Assembly: GCA_010093485.1 (NCBI GenBank)
Contig: MU001513.1
Span: 199,696 to 263,695 of the forward strand
From: Karstenula rhodostoma CBS 690.94
Lineage: Eukaryota > Ascomycota > Dothideomycetes > Pleosporales > Didymosphaeriaceae
DNA length: 64,000 nucleotides
Direction: 5' to 3'
Shown: positions 1 to 10,393 of the stretch, in pieces
Position numbering within the stretch: position 1 is the first letter of the stretch
How the letters are laid out: each line of letters opens with the position of its first letter
Program-made: the position numbers and the translations under genes
Notes under the pieces: model-generated
Databases searched by the model: none
The model's input: the letters and a program-made list of their open reading frames with translations, nothing else
What the model was told of the DNA's origin: nothing

Positions 1-1
1 C

Positions 2-1867
2 GAGCAGTCTTCAGACTCAATGGCGCCGATTAAAGCGCTCAGGAAAGTCACACATGACCGATTGGCCCTGCAGTTGAAAGAGGCAAATCGCATTGCTGAG
101 CGGAGGAGTGGAGCACGGGGAAAGCTGGCAAGAAAAGAACTTGTCAAGGTAACCTAGTCTTGAGCAACGCATTCGAAGGCTCATACTAATATCGCATGCA
201 GCTCGAAGAGCGATTCGAAGAGTCTAAACAGCGACTGACGCATGATGAGAGCGAGATTGATTCTGCAAATCTAAGCACCGAAACACGTGCAGCAGCTGAT
301 CTCTTCACTAACATCCAATCTGCCCTGGAACTCATGGACGCATCGCGGGCTGAAGCTAAAGCCAAACAAGTCTTACTGGGCCTCGGCTTCAAAGATGACA
401 ACATCGACAAGCCCGTCGCGGAATTATCGGGAGGATGGAAGACGCGATGCGATCTTGCGTGCGCTTTGTGCCAATACGCAGACGTACTACTGCTCGACGA
501 ACCTACTAATTTCTTAGACCTACCTTCTATCATTTGGCTCCAAGACTACATCCGCAATCTGAAAGAAGCAACAGTACTTATCACAACGCACGATAGAGAT
601 TTCGGCGATGCGGTTGCAGAAGAGCTCATCGTTCTGCGGCACCAGACCTTGGAAACGTTCCGGGGAAACCTGAGCATGTACGAGCGGGAGCGGTACAAGA
701 AAGCGCGATATTTGACCAAGATGAAGGATGCACAGGACAAGCAGAAGAAGCATATGGAGAAGACTGTGGCAAATAATATAAAAGCAGCAAGAGACAAGGG
801 AGACGATAAGAAACTGAAGCAAGCCGCATCTCGCAAGAAGAAGCTGGATGAGCGGATGGGCATTGAGGTCGGGCCCAAGAGAGGACATTTCAAGCTCAAC
901 CGCGATCTGGCTGGATATCATCTCTCGAACCGAGCGGAGGTGGAGATACCGGATTTCGATCCCCCTGTCAAGATGGCATTCCCACGGCAGCCGCCAGACC
1001 TGAGGTTTCCAGGGTCCTTGGTGAGCCTCGAGAAGGTGTGCTTTTCGTACCCTGGTCGCAAAAAAGATCCCATCTTGAACGATGTCAACTTGACGATTCA
1101 TCCTGGGCAAAGAGTCGGCCTGGCTGGTCTGAACGGATCCGGAAAGACGACTCTGACCAGTCTCATTGTGGACAGTAGTGATGGTGGCATAGGTGGTCTC
1201 CGGCCAACCTCAGGCACCATCACCCGTCATCCGCGCGCAAAGTTTGGCCGCTTCTCACAACAGTCAGTAGAGGAGATAACAGCGATCGCGGGCGCGAACC
1301 CACAACTCACCGCCCTGTCGCACCTGCGGGAACACTGTGGTGTAGAGATGGACGAGAAGGCTGCCCGACAGTTACTGGGTAGCCTAGGCCTGCAGGGACA
1401 ACCGGCATCGGACGTCCCTCTCGCGCTGCTTTCTGGCGGACAGAAGGTCCGGGTGGCACTAGCGAAGCTATTGTGGCCTCCCCCGCAGCTTCTCATTCTC
1501 GACGAGGTCACGACGCATCTGGATGCAGATAGTATCCCGGGCTTGATCATCGCGCTGCGAGAGTACGACGGCGCTCTGCTTGTCGTGACGCACGACAGGT
1601 ACTTCATGCGGTACGTACCGACAGCGTGACGTGTAGACAGCTGCTGATGAAATGCACAGGACGGTGGTAGAAGGGGAGCACCCATACAAGCTAGCGCCAG
1701 GGGTCCAGATGGAAGACGAACCGGACAGCTCCTCGGACGAGGAAGAGACAGGGGCCGGTGGAGGAACGGTATACCGGCTGGTCCAGGGCCAGCTCAGGAA
1801 GCTGGAGGGCGGCATGGAGCGCTACGAGGAGATGGCGGGGCGGGCAGTTGCGAAGCTGGGCAAGTAG
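2..1867 (+). CDS. ABC-F family ATPase, 5'-partial
   Basis: Soluble twin-ATPase protein of the ABC-F class, a family acting on ribosomes and translation rather than as transporters; it has no membrane segments. The frame is already open at base 2, so the N-terminus and the first Walker A lie outside the window. Exons are 2-148, 202-1610 and 1660-1867; introns 149-201 (TACTAAT branch) and 1611-1659 are short GT..AG. The ATG at 196 is inside intron 1 and is not a start. NBD1 shows signature LSGGWKTR, Walker B LLLDEPTNFLD and H-loop THDRDF. A charged linker follows, then NBD2 with Walker A GLNGSGKTT, signature LSGGQKVRVALAK, Walker B LILDEVTTHLD and H-loop VVTHDRYF. The C-terminal tail is acidic and serine-rich. 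NBD2 has DEVTTH where the family normally has DEPTNH. The subfamily (Gcn20-, Arb1- or another type) is not settled. Confidence 0.88.
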
Positions 1868-2290
1868 GCACACACGGACGGGCGTAGTCAGCGACTAGAC
1901 CATGTACACGGTAGGTAGTTGTAAGATTGTACAGCGGTGTAGGGGTGGCGACGTGTTCGTCGAGCAGGCGTTGGTGGAGGGTGAGGGTGGCCTATGCACA
2001 CCGGCACCGGGCCGAGACGCCAAAGCGCGGCTGGAGCCAGAACGCGCTCTCAGCGCGTTACTCCTCTCTCAAGCTCCCGCACTAGGCGCTAGACAATATT
2101 GACGAGCGCGTCCTCCTTTTGCGGCCCAGTCGATCTTTGTCACGATGTCTCTGGTGTGCACGCCCTTAACTGTTCAGACAATTATGCATTAGCTGCAGCC
2201 CACCGAAAGCAACACCTCGGCCGCCGAATTGACGTTGTAATTCATGCTGCAGCCGCTTCCTGCCTAGGTTCTCGTATCCCCTGAGCTGCA
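1868..2290. other. intergenic, 3'UTR plus promoter
   Basis: Tandem intergenic space of about 420 bases between the ABC-F stop and the next ATG. Only short unsupported open frames are present. No repeat or RNA gene is seen. Confidence 0.5.
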
Positions 2291-4249
2291 ATGACTACGG
2301 AAGCTCCTACGCCAGCTACCAATACCCCTCCTGCCTCGGAAACCAAAGCCCCCAAGGACAAGAGCTGCCCCTTCTGCCAGCAGGCATTCACCTCGAGCAG
2401 TCTCGGCAGACATCTCGACCTGTACATCCGCGCGAAGAACCCAAAGGCGCCCGATGGCGTGCATCTCGTCGACGAGATCAAGAAGCTGCGCGGCGGCATC
2501 ACCCGCAGGCAAAAGGTCAAGAAAGAGCTGGGCACGCCCGCGAAGAAGCATTCGGTAGTCAGCAATGCCTCGCCCACGGCGCCGAGCATCGATGGGGACG
2601 ACGGCTCGCCAGACGTGAGCTCTGCGAAGCACGCCCAGTTCAAGGACGTGGGCTGGGCCGTTGGCGACGGACACGCCCCGCGCGTGCTGGGCACCAAGAC
2701 GCCCGAGATGAGGAGGGACGTGTCGAGGCAGATGCACAAGGCCGACTTGGACCAGCGGCAGAAGATGTCGGACGAGGCAGAGACGGCCAAGGCGACGGAG
2801 CTGGCTCTGCGGGAGCTGCTGCGAAGCGTCAAGGAGGCCAAGTGCGTTGCACCGCATTCCGTGCAGTTGGACAGCCCAAGCTAACGTGGTGCCAGTACCA
2901 AAGCAACCGGTCCTACCCTTTTCGATTTCGACCCCTACACGCTCAACTTCCCCAGCCTGTGCCTCCAGGTCCTTCCGCCGCCCTCGACCCTTTTCTCCCC
3001 GATGCCCTTTGCCACGAGCGAATCGTGGTCCATAAGCCCGCCGGGCGAGAAGCAGCTCGAGGCGCTGAATCGCCAGGTCGGCGACCGGTTACTGGCACAC
3101 CAGCGCCAGCGCCAGATCAACCAAGCCTATCCGTCTGGTTCTCAGTCCAGTCCGTCTTCGGGCACAAACTCGCCCCTTCCCACTCCGCCGCTCTTCGATC
3201 CCGACCCACAAAGGCTATTCTGCCACATCGCCGAGGCCTACAATCACTGGTCGTGCCAGCCCGAGAAGGTGCGTCAGGAGTACTGGCAGGTGGAGATACT
3301 CCGCTCCTATGCACGCTCTAACGAGTTGCGGCGGGATGCCGAGATAAACCTGGAGAACGCTCGGCGGGAGATCGAGTACCTGAAGTCTAGCCGTTGGGCA
3401 GCGGGCGCTCCGGATCGATTGCCCGTCACCTTCACCATGGGCGCGGAAACCGTCAAGGAGCTGGGGAAACATGGCATGGACCTGCGCAACTGGGACTACG
3501 ACCGCTTGATCGAGAAGTGGAAGGGTGTGGTCCGGGACAGCAGGAACGTCGCAGCGGGTATGGCGGCACAGAAACCACTTCCCGATCCATCCCTAACGAG
3601 GAGCTGCTCAATGGCAAGTGTACCCACACAGCCATTTGTATCAGTCAATGCGGTCAAGCCTGACCAGGCCCCTTATTCCGCACCCGCAACTATCAATGGC
3701 ACAGATGGCGGCAGCGACCAGGTCGATGCTGAAGGCGAGGATGACGATGCAGACGTCGACCTCGAAGTAGTTCCCGCTTCTAACAACAATCCCGCACCAT
3801 TGACCACTCAACTCAGTAACCTCCCGCGCCTTCTTCCCCTCCAACCCACGCCTATACATCCCACCAACTTCCAGATGCATGAACACATCCAATCACCGGT
3901 CCACGCTGCTCATGCACATGCACAAGCTCAGGCCCAGGCGCAAGCGCAAGCTCACCAACAGGCTCACGCTCAAGCACAGGCCTGGGCTGCTGCAAGACAG
4001 CATATGAATCAAAGCAGGAACCAGACGCACGGGGTTCCACATCAACAACTGAGTCCGCATCCGAATCACATGGGCTCTGCAACAAACAGTCGCAGGGCGA
4101 GCGCAGTGCTCATGGACACGCATCCGATGAGCGCCGGCGGGATGTTACCTATGGACGGCATCGAGGGCGGAAGCAATGGATTTCTAAGGATGGATATGGG
4201 ACTCGGCGTCACCGCCGGATTTGTTGGGTCGAACGACAACGGAGTATAA
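2291..4249 (+). CDS. hypothetical protein with degenerate UBZ/C2H2-like zinc knuckle and Gln/Ala/His tract
   Basis: Two exons, 2291-2841 and 2896-4249, give 634 residues. The 54-nt intron has donor GTGCGT, a GCTAAC branch and a CCAG acceptor. Near the N-terminus CPFCQQAFTSSSLGRH resembles a UBZ4/C2H2 knuckle (C-x2-C-x11-H), but the expected fourth ligand is absent (LDLY follows). The middle has basic, conserved-looking stretches (EIKKLRGGITRRQK, PTLFDFDPYTLNFP). The C-terminal half is low complexity: an acidic run EGEDDDADVDLE, then an alternating A-H-A-Q tract at about 3906-3990, then Met/Gly-rich sequence. The layout suggests a nuclear or regulatory protein, but that is inference. I do not recognise the family. 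Confidence 0.75.
2842..2895 (+). other. spliceosomal intron, 54 nt
   Basis: The donor GTGCGT, branch GCTAAC and acceptor CCAG join codon AA|T (Asn) and link two reading frames that are otherwise separate. Without this splice the first exon would end at a stop within 15 codons. Confidence 0.85.
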
Positions 4250-5470
4250 CCCATTGACCTCGCACGACATTCAGCCTACCAGCTCTGCTGACCCAAGCTC
4301 TCATCGACTGACACCAAAACTACCCACGCGAGCTTCACCATCACAAACATCCCATCAGCCCTCTCTCACGCAGCTCGCCTCGGCGTGAAAGCTCTCCAAA
4401 CTGGACATGTCAATCGTCATATTGCACTACATTCTTCCTTTTGTCGATTTCGTTGCATTTGGATACCCCATGCCATGTCGGCATCTTCCTCTATTTTATT
4501 TCATTTCTCTTCTCTCGTTCTGGCTTTTCCATCCGGCCATGAAATTCATATTCACCGTCTCTATTAGCACCGCGTGGAGCGAAGCTGTATACCCTTATCC
4601 TTTATCATCGTCGTTATCTGATACCCATTCCGTCTCAGGAATTCCTGATCGACTCAGTCTACTTTACCATAGAATTCGTTAATTGCCTTCAGTGGCTGGG
4701 GTGGCATTTGTCCAAAAGGAAGAGAGGAACATTTCCTTTGTTAGTCGGGGTTAACGGATGGGGGTCAAATTGTGTCTCGAGTTATATACCATTACCGCTA
4801 ATAGTCCACTCAAGGACTATACAATGTCCAAAACATCCAACCTTTACACATATGTCATCTTGTCGTTTCCTTTCGACTGAACGAAGTCTACAACGGCCGA
4901 GAGATCATCCACATCGCATCCGCTTTGTGCCTAACGAACCACCATGTGAGGGTTGTGGCTTCATTCAATTCCTTTGTCCACTCATCACCATTCACACTTC
5001 ACTTTGTGCTGATTGCTACTTATGGTTAAGGCTGTGCTACAAGCGGCTTTCCGCGTGAGCCAACTCTAATTTAGACATTGTTCCATTCGTCCACCTTCAC
5101 AACAATAAGCAACCGACGCAACCGCAACCGCCGAATGCAGGTCTTTTCAGATCGACATGTCCCTTTGTCGCACAGAAAGAAAAGATACAACCAAGACGGA
5201 GGAAGAAAACAGCTTTTACATGCACAACACGCGTCTTTGAATCATTTTCCGCCGTTCGCGTCCGCTATACACTGCACAAGACATTCGCACATTGCAGCAC
5301 CGCTTGACACAGCGCAATTCGAGTCGAAGCAACAATCGATACCTGCGCTTGCTTCACAGTTTTATGCCTACATGGCATTTAGAATCGGGTTATACTTTGA
5401 TTCTAGCAAGTTCATCAGAGGAGCCGGCATCCAACGCAAACCCGCAAGACGACCCTTATTTGACAACACC
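4250..5470. other. intergenic, AT-richer, no supported gene
   Basis: About 1.2 kb between two plus-strand genes; 4,400-5,070 is T-rich and pyrimidine-rich. Open frames here are short, hydrophobic by composition and lack splice partners. It probably holds the 3'UTR of the upstream gene and the promoter and 5'UTR of the next. Confidence 0.5.
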
Positions 5471-8119
5471 ATGACTTCTACGACCACCCCATTTATAAAA
5501 CATGATCGCCGATTTCGCCCGTGGGATGACCCACCACGGTGGAAAGGGAACCAGTACGCGGGGGAAGCACCGCTCAATATGTCCGCTGGAAGGAAGCGCG
5601 CCCACGATGACAACAACGCCGACAACAACAACGTCCAAACTCGTCCCCAGAAGAGACCTAGAAAGGAAGCGGAATGGGCTCTCATAAGATGTTGTAGGCC
5701 GCTCTTTTGCTGTCTCGACTTTGTGCTGTCTTTCACGCCTGCAGGATCAGCTGAGAATAAGAAGGAATGGGAGAAGAAGTTAGCGCGGGATGAAATTGAA
5801 CACTACATATACATACCGCAACAACTTACAGAGCATTCGGACTACATCATACTGAATGGGCGAAAGTTGTACACGGCGGACGCGGGGTACAGCGTTGAGC
5901 CGCTCAGTGGTAACGGAACGGGACGTCCAACCACGCGGCATAATGCAACCGAGCAGGGGGCACAAACGAGCCCGAGGAGACCGCCGGGAGCACAAAGTTC
6001 AGGCCCGTATTACCCTGGAGCGCCGCCCCCACCTTCTGATGATGAAGACGATCACGATTACGGGCCTGGTGGTGGCGCTGCCCTCCCAACGGGCACCCAC
6101 GGGCGCCTCCCTATTGTCTTCCACAGACCCAGGGTCCCCACACATGGTGGTGGCGCGAGTGGTGTTCACGTATCGACCCCTACGCCAACACAGGCTGGGG
6201 TGCACACAATCAAGCTGCCAGGAGGCCTTACGCACGTTACCGGGCCTCCGATCCGTCAGCGGCCTGTGGATAAAGAGGGTTACAAAGCAAGACTACCACC
6301 GAGGGATCACCTGGGTCGCCTGGTGGATAAGAAAGGGCGGCTTGTGAATGAGAAAGGCCAGTTGGTAAATGAGAAAGGTCAGCTTGTGAACAGGAGGGGG
6401 AGGCGCATCATGAAGCTATCTGAAGATCCGCTTCCAGCACCGAGCACGCCACTTAGCGTGCCGCAGGCTTTGCCGCCGGCTCTGCCGCTGCAGTCGTATT
6501 CGTCAGTGACACAGCTGGTGGATGAGTATGGTGGTCTGATAGATGAGAGGGGTCGTCTTGTGAATGAGAATGGCCAATTGATTAACGAGAAAGGGTATTT
6601 GGTGGATGAACATGGGCGGATACCTGCGTATTTGTTCGAGGAGGATGATCCGTGGACTGGAAGGCCTTCGACAGCTCAAGGTGCGCAGGCAGCAAGTTCC
6701 CCGACGCCAGTCTTTGAGGGAGATCCAGGACGACCTACTACTTCGGTCTTTGAGGAAGAGCCGCCACGACCTCATGCACCTGTAGTTAGACCTCCGACAC
6801 CGCGACCACCTATCCCTGAAACTATTGATCCAAGTGAACCTACCAGTGAAGATGACACCCTTGCGACTCGGCTGGAAGAACAACAGCAGCCTCCAGCATC
6901 TGGAGCTACACAGCCTCAGGCGGAACTGCCTGCAGTTGAGCCAGTTCCAACCCAGTCAAATAATAATACTTTCCATGACAGAATCAAAAAGGCATCCGCT
7001 GCGCGGAAGGAGATAGCTTCAGCTGCAGATCCCACGGTAGATCCAATACGTTGGCTGGATACCGTCGTTGTCCCGTCGGAGGTTTTGCCAGAGGTTAAGA
7101 AGCCGAGCCGCATACCAACTGGATTTCAACCATACGAGGAAAAGCAAGAGGAGCAGAAAAGGAAAGACAACAGAACCCCATACGAAAGGTTTCTTGCGAA
7201 AGAAAGTGAGAAATACGCTCCACTTCCTCCCGTCTCCATCATCCGAAGCACTCCCCGGGGCCCCTATGGCCTCCGCCTCGCCCCAGATATGGTACTCGGT
7301 GAAAGCCTTCCCTTGTCGGATGTCGACCATATGCTAGGCAGAGAAACCCTTCTGGACCGCGTGACCTTCCCGCAGCCCAAGCGCTGTAGGATTGACAACC
7401 CCGGATGCCAGGAGCACGAGACCAAGACTTTTGCGACTGGCCGTGAGCTGCGCGAGCACGAGATCACGCATGACTACATGATGTTTGGCGGATATGGGCC
7501 ACCTGGAACCGTCGACAATCATGGGTGGCCGTATCCGATTTCGCCGGGAGAGAGGGAGCAATTGCTAAGGGAGCGGGAGGAGAGAAGAAACACAGTTTAT
7601 CCGGCGAATGAGATGGCACAGGCTATTGCTGCGAGTGTGGAGGAAGAGAGGCAGATGGTGCAGAGGGGAAAAGCGGTCAGGGAGAGGGCGAACCGGCCCT
7701 TAACAGAAGGGGATTTTGCAGAGGAAATGACGGAGGAGGAGTTTGAGCAGCAGTTTTCAAGCCACGATGCGCCGTTTCCGGGCGAGGATTTCACGGAAGA
7801 GGAGGAAATGACGGGGGAGGAGTACCAGCAGCAGTTGTTAAGTGATACTATTGGGGATGAGATGCCTGTGCCGGGAGAAGAGGGTTTTGAGGAGGACCCA
7901 ACTCACCAGCAGACGTATGGGTATGCTGTGGATGGGGCGCGAGCGCCGGGAGAGGTGATCTTTGAGGAAGATATAATGGAGCAGGGGGCAGAAGATTATT
8001 CGTGGGAGCAGCGACAGGCGCAGTTTCTGCAGCAGTACGGTGTGCAGCGCGTGTATACCGACGAGGAGAGGTTGGCTATGGTTGAGGAAGACGAGAGGAG
8101 GGAACTTATGGGGTATTAA
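5471..8119 (+). CDS. hypothetical protein with 7-residue LVNEKGQ-type repeats and C2H2-like motif
   Basis: Single open frame, 882 residues from the ATG at 5471 (CACC before the ATG). The frame is open further upstream to 5078, but the earlier ATGs at 5135 and 5372 have poorer context. The N-terminus has a basic, NLS-like PQKRPRKE. Two blocks of 7-residue repeats G-[RQ]-L-[VI]-[ND]-E-x lie at 6314-6403 and 6512-6620. A Pro/Glu-rich disordered middle follows. A possible C2H2-like finger, C-x6-C-x15-H-x3-H, lies at about 7388-7470. The C-terminus is very acidic with two copies of an EEMT-x-EE-x-x-QQ motif (about 7726-7838). I checked for an intron at 5691-5744: splicing there creates TGA, so the frame is taken as uninterrupted. 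Function unknown. Confidence 0.75.
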   Translation: MTSTTTPFIKHDRRFRPWDDPPRWKGNQYAGEAPLNMSAGRKRAHDDNNADNNNVQTRPQKRPRKEAEWALIRCCRPLFCCLDFVLSFTPAGSAENKKEWEKKLARDEIEHYIYIPQQLTEHSDYIILNGRKLYTADAGYSVEPLSGNGTGRPTTRHNATEQGAQTSPRRPPGAQSSGPYYPGAPPPPSDDEDDHDYGPGGGAALPTGTHGRLPIVFHRPRVPTHGGGASGVHVSTPTPTQAGVHTIKLPGGLTHVTGPPIRQRPVDKEGYKARLPPRDHLGRLVDKKGRLVNEKGQLVNEKGQLVNRRGRRIMKLSEDPLPAPSTPLSVPQALPPALPLQSYSSVTQLVDEYGGLIDERGRLVNENGQLINEKGYLVDEHGRIPAYLFEEDDPWTGRPSTAQGAQAASSPTPVFEGDPGRPTTSVFEEEPPRPHAPVVRPPTPRPPIPETIDPSEPTSEDDTLATRLEEQQQPPASGATQPQAELPAVEPVPTQSNNNTFHDRIKKASAARKEIASAADPTVDPIRWLDTVVVPSEVLPEVKKPSRIPTGFQPYEEKQEEQKRKDNRTPYERFLAKESEKYAPLPPVSIIRSTPRGPYGLRLAPDMVLGESLPLSDVDHMLGRETLLDRVTFPQPKRCRIDNPGCQEHETKTFATGRELREHEITHDYMMFGGYGPPGTVDNHGWPYPISPGEREQLLREREERRNTVYPANEMAQAIAASVEEERQMVQRGKAVRERANRPLTEGDFAEEMTEEEFEQQFSSHDAPFPGEDFTEEEEMTGEEYQQQLLSDTIGDEMPVPGEEGFEEDPTHQQTYGYAVDGARAPGEVIFEEDIMEQGAEDYSWEQRQAQFLQQYGVQRVYTDEERLAMVEEDERRELMGY
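6314..6620 (+). repeat. coding 21-bp repeats in two blocks
   Basis: Block one (6314-6403) has about four units and block two (6512-6620) about five units of G-x-L-[VI]-[ND]-E-x, separated by about 35 residues of Pro/Ala/Ser-rich spacer. Units differ in nucleotide sequence more than in protein, which points to selection on the repeat peptide and not to fresh slippage. Confidence 0.8.
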
Positions 8120-8197
8120 AAGGGAGGTGTATGGTGTAGCATAGGGTTTTTGGTATCCTCTTGGCTTTATGTGTTGATGTGTGATTAGATTCGGGTA

Positions 8198-8343
8198 AGG
8201 GTTCTATAGCCACCTAAATCGGATTCTTAGCTACCTATACTAAGCGTAAAAGCGACTAGCTTTCTATATATTTTATATTATTAAATTCGTAGGATTCTTA
8301 GCTACTAGGAACTAGGAATCTAGTTTAGGTGGCTACGGACCCC
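8198..8343. mobile_element. MITE-like element with terminal inverted repeats and TA flanks
   Basis: The left end (8198 onward) and the reverse complement of the right end (8343 backward) share the core TAGCCACCTAAA (8207-8218 and 8324-8335). Imperfect pairing continues for roughly 45 bases, mostly with C/T differences and one indel. The element is 146 bp, AT-rich inside, has no coding capacity, and is bounded by TA at 8196-8197 and 8344-8345, as expected for a Tc1/mariner-type target duplication. A 14-bp word GGATTCTTAGCTAC also occurs twice in direct orientation (8221-8234, 8292-8305). That it is mobile is inference; no second copy is visible in this window. Confidence 0.6.
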
Positions 8344-9075
8344 TAGCCTAGATTTGTTTGTTCCAAGCATCCAGTTTCGTCCCCTCGTATCCCAATCTCG
8401 CGCACATTAACGTGATCGGCGATACGCCTCTCGCTACCACCTTCTAAGAGCGGGTAAGATTTCGTCCGCTGCCCTCTGCGATTCGTCATTCAATGTCTAC
8501 AGATATTCACATATTCACACGTAAGCGTAATCAGAGGTACGCCGCCAAGGATGGCTTAGAAAGGCTTATGGAAGATAGTTAGTGTTACCATGCATAATTG
8601 ATAAGCCAACGCTCCGTGGTAGTACTCCCCGCTGTCAACCACTTCTAACTAGAGACTTAGTCAATTGGTGAGAAGCCGGATCCACGTCACAGGCAGGCCT
8701 CTAAGTAATCGCGGGCAGGCCTTTTGGTGTTCTGGCATAGGCTTCGCCAAAACGTCCGTGCATAGACCCGACTTCTTGGACCGCGCGAGAGGCTACTATA
8801 CCTAAATAGTTAAAAGACCTGTGACGCGAATCGCCATAAATCCTACTGTTTTAGCCTAGTAGCTCTGCTTTTTGGTATTTAATTGGCTACTCCACACTTC
8901 TAACTAGGCCTAGCATGGCACTTTTGAACTAGATAATGTAAGCGGTACGGATCCCTAGGTCCTTGGCCGTGTTCGTGTCGAACAACATCCCCGTCGCCTC
9001 AGACTGGGAAAAATAGCCCAAGTTCTTCGTGGAATGAAGATGGAGTTACCACGGAAGGAGCTTATCTCCAGGACA

Positions 9076-9083
9076 TATATATA
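9076..9083 (+). promoter_or_regulatory. TATA box
   Basis: TATATATA lies about 82 bases before the dehydrogenase ATG at 9165, a plausible core-promoter spacing for a filamentous fungus. Confidence 0.4.
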
Positions 9084-9164
9084 GTGCCTCGAGGTCAATG
9101 AATCCGAAACGTCAACTAACACCGCTCCTCACAAAGATAACTTCAACTTCAACAAGCATACAGC

Positions 9165-10012
9165 ATGCCAGTATACGTTGTTATCGGCGCTTCGCGCGGC
9201 ATCGGCGTATGACATCATGCCTCGGAATTAGCGATCCTCCTAACATCTCTCAGTACCAATTCCTCAAAACCCTATCCTCGCAAGACCCCTCAAACATCAT
9301 CATCGGCACAGCCCGCACCGTAGACGCAGCCCAAGAAAAAGTCGCCGCCGATGGCCTAAAGAATGTCCATATTGTCCACGGCGACATGGACGACCATGCT
9401 TCCCTCACAGCGGCTGCCAGGAAGACCGCCGAGATATCTGGCGGCGTAGTCGACTACCTCATCGCCAACGGCGCCTACTTTGCCATCCCGTGCATCTTCG
9501 ACGTCGCGGACGACTTCGTCGGGAAAGAAGACCTCTTCCTCGACGAACTCAAGCAGATCATGCGCACCAACGTCGCCGGCACACTCTTCGCCTTCAACGC
9601 CTTCATGCCGCTGATATTGAAGTCCTCCATCAAGCGCGTCTCAGCCATCTCCTCGGCTGCCATGTTGCCAGAGTACATCGTCGGAGCCGAAGACCCAACC
9701 AGCCTGCACTACGCCTTGTCCAAAGCCGCGCTGAACACGCTGGTGGCCAAGTTCGCGGCGAGGTACAAGCAGGAGGGCGTACGGTTCGTGAGCATTAGCC
9801 CCGGGTGGGTGGACACGCATGCCGATATGCCGAAGGAGTTTATGGAGAGGATGAGTAAGCCGTTTTATCGGTGGGATAAGACGTTGAAGGGTCCGATTTC
9901 TCCAGCACAGAGCGCGGAGATGTGTTTGAAGGTTATGGATGATCTGCGGGAGGAGCAGAGTGGGGAGTTTTTGAGTCAGCACGGGAATCATGTGTGGATC
10001 AATGGAAAATAA
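9165..10012 (+). CDS. short-chain dehydrogenase/reductase (SDR)
   Basis: NAD(P)-dependent oxidoreductase of the classical SDR type; substrate unknown. Exons 9165-9206 and 9254-10012 give 266 residues. The 47-nt intron (GTATGA donor, CTAAC branch, CTCAG acceptor) falls directly after the cofactor motif GASRGIG, so the first exon encodes only MPVYVVIGASRGIG. Other SDR features are IIIGTARTVD after beta-2, VHGDMDD, LIANGAY in place of NNAG, a serine in SAISSAA, the catalytic YALSK, and SISPGWVDT near the cofactor loop. The length is normal for the family. A longer unspliced frame starting at 9098 lacks the Rossmann motif and is not the gene. Confidence 0.9.
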
Positions 10013-10393
10013 AATAGAGGAGGTTGCCGTTGTGGCTGGCTGAAGAAGGTCGATAATGACACTTGTGACTTTGAACGAGGCTATACTTCTACCATTCTTG
10101 GGAAGAGGCATGGTAAGATAGAGCATTTTTCATACCACTTACACCAAGCTTTACCACACTTATTATAGCCTCACCCAGCAAAATCATACGTCTTCTCAGC
10201 CTCGGTATTGAGGCTGTCCAATCATGAATGTCACAAGTTTATGGGTTGGTCCTTTGTGCGCGAGTTGTGGAGAAGAGGACGCATTGTGAAAATCATCAAA
10301 GCACAAGGCAATGACCGAGGTTGCAGAATGAAAGGCGGCTATGCTCTATTGCTTTTATAAACGTACATTAACTCATCTATGGCGTGACTAGGT
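10013..10393. other. convergent intergenic space
   Basis: About 380 bases between the SDR stop and the stop of the next, minus-strand gene. It should hold both 3'UTRs. Nothing else is recognisable. Confidence 0.45.

Larger units (their letters stand above)
8120..9164. other. gene-free, AT-rich decayed patch with MITE-like element
   Basis: No open frame of 60 codons exists on either strand between 8,120 and about 9,097. It contains the inverted-repeat element listed separately, and a 13-bp direct repeat CACTTCTAACTAG at 8640-8652 and 8895-8907. TA-rich words such as CTAGG, TTAGCTA and CCTAG are common. It reads like degraded mobile DNA plus the promoter of the gene starting at 9165. Confidence 0.5.

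Noticed and set aside
520..1110. 196-codon minus-strand frame
   Set aside because: Antisense to the ABC-F ATPase, with no motif of its own.
2242..2857. Two ~198-codon minus-strand frames
   Set aside because: Shadows of the GC-rich first exon of the gene at 2291.
5691..5744. Candidate intron in the repeat-bearing gene at 5471
   Set aside because: Splicing from either nearby GT to the CAG at 5744 creates an in-frame TGA.
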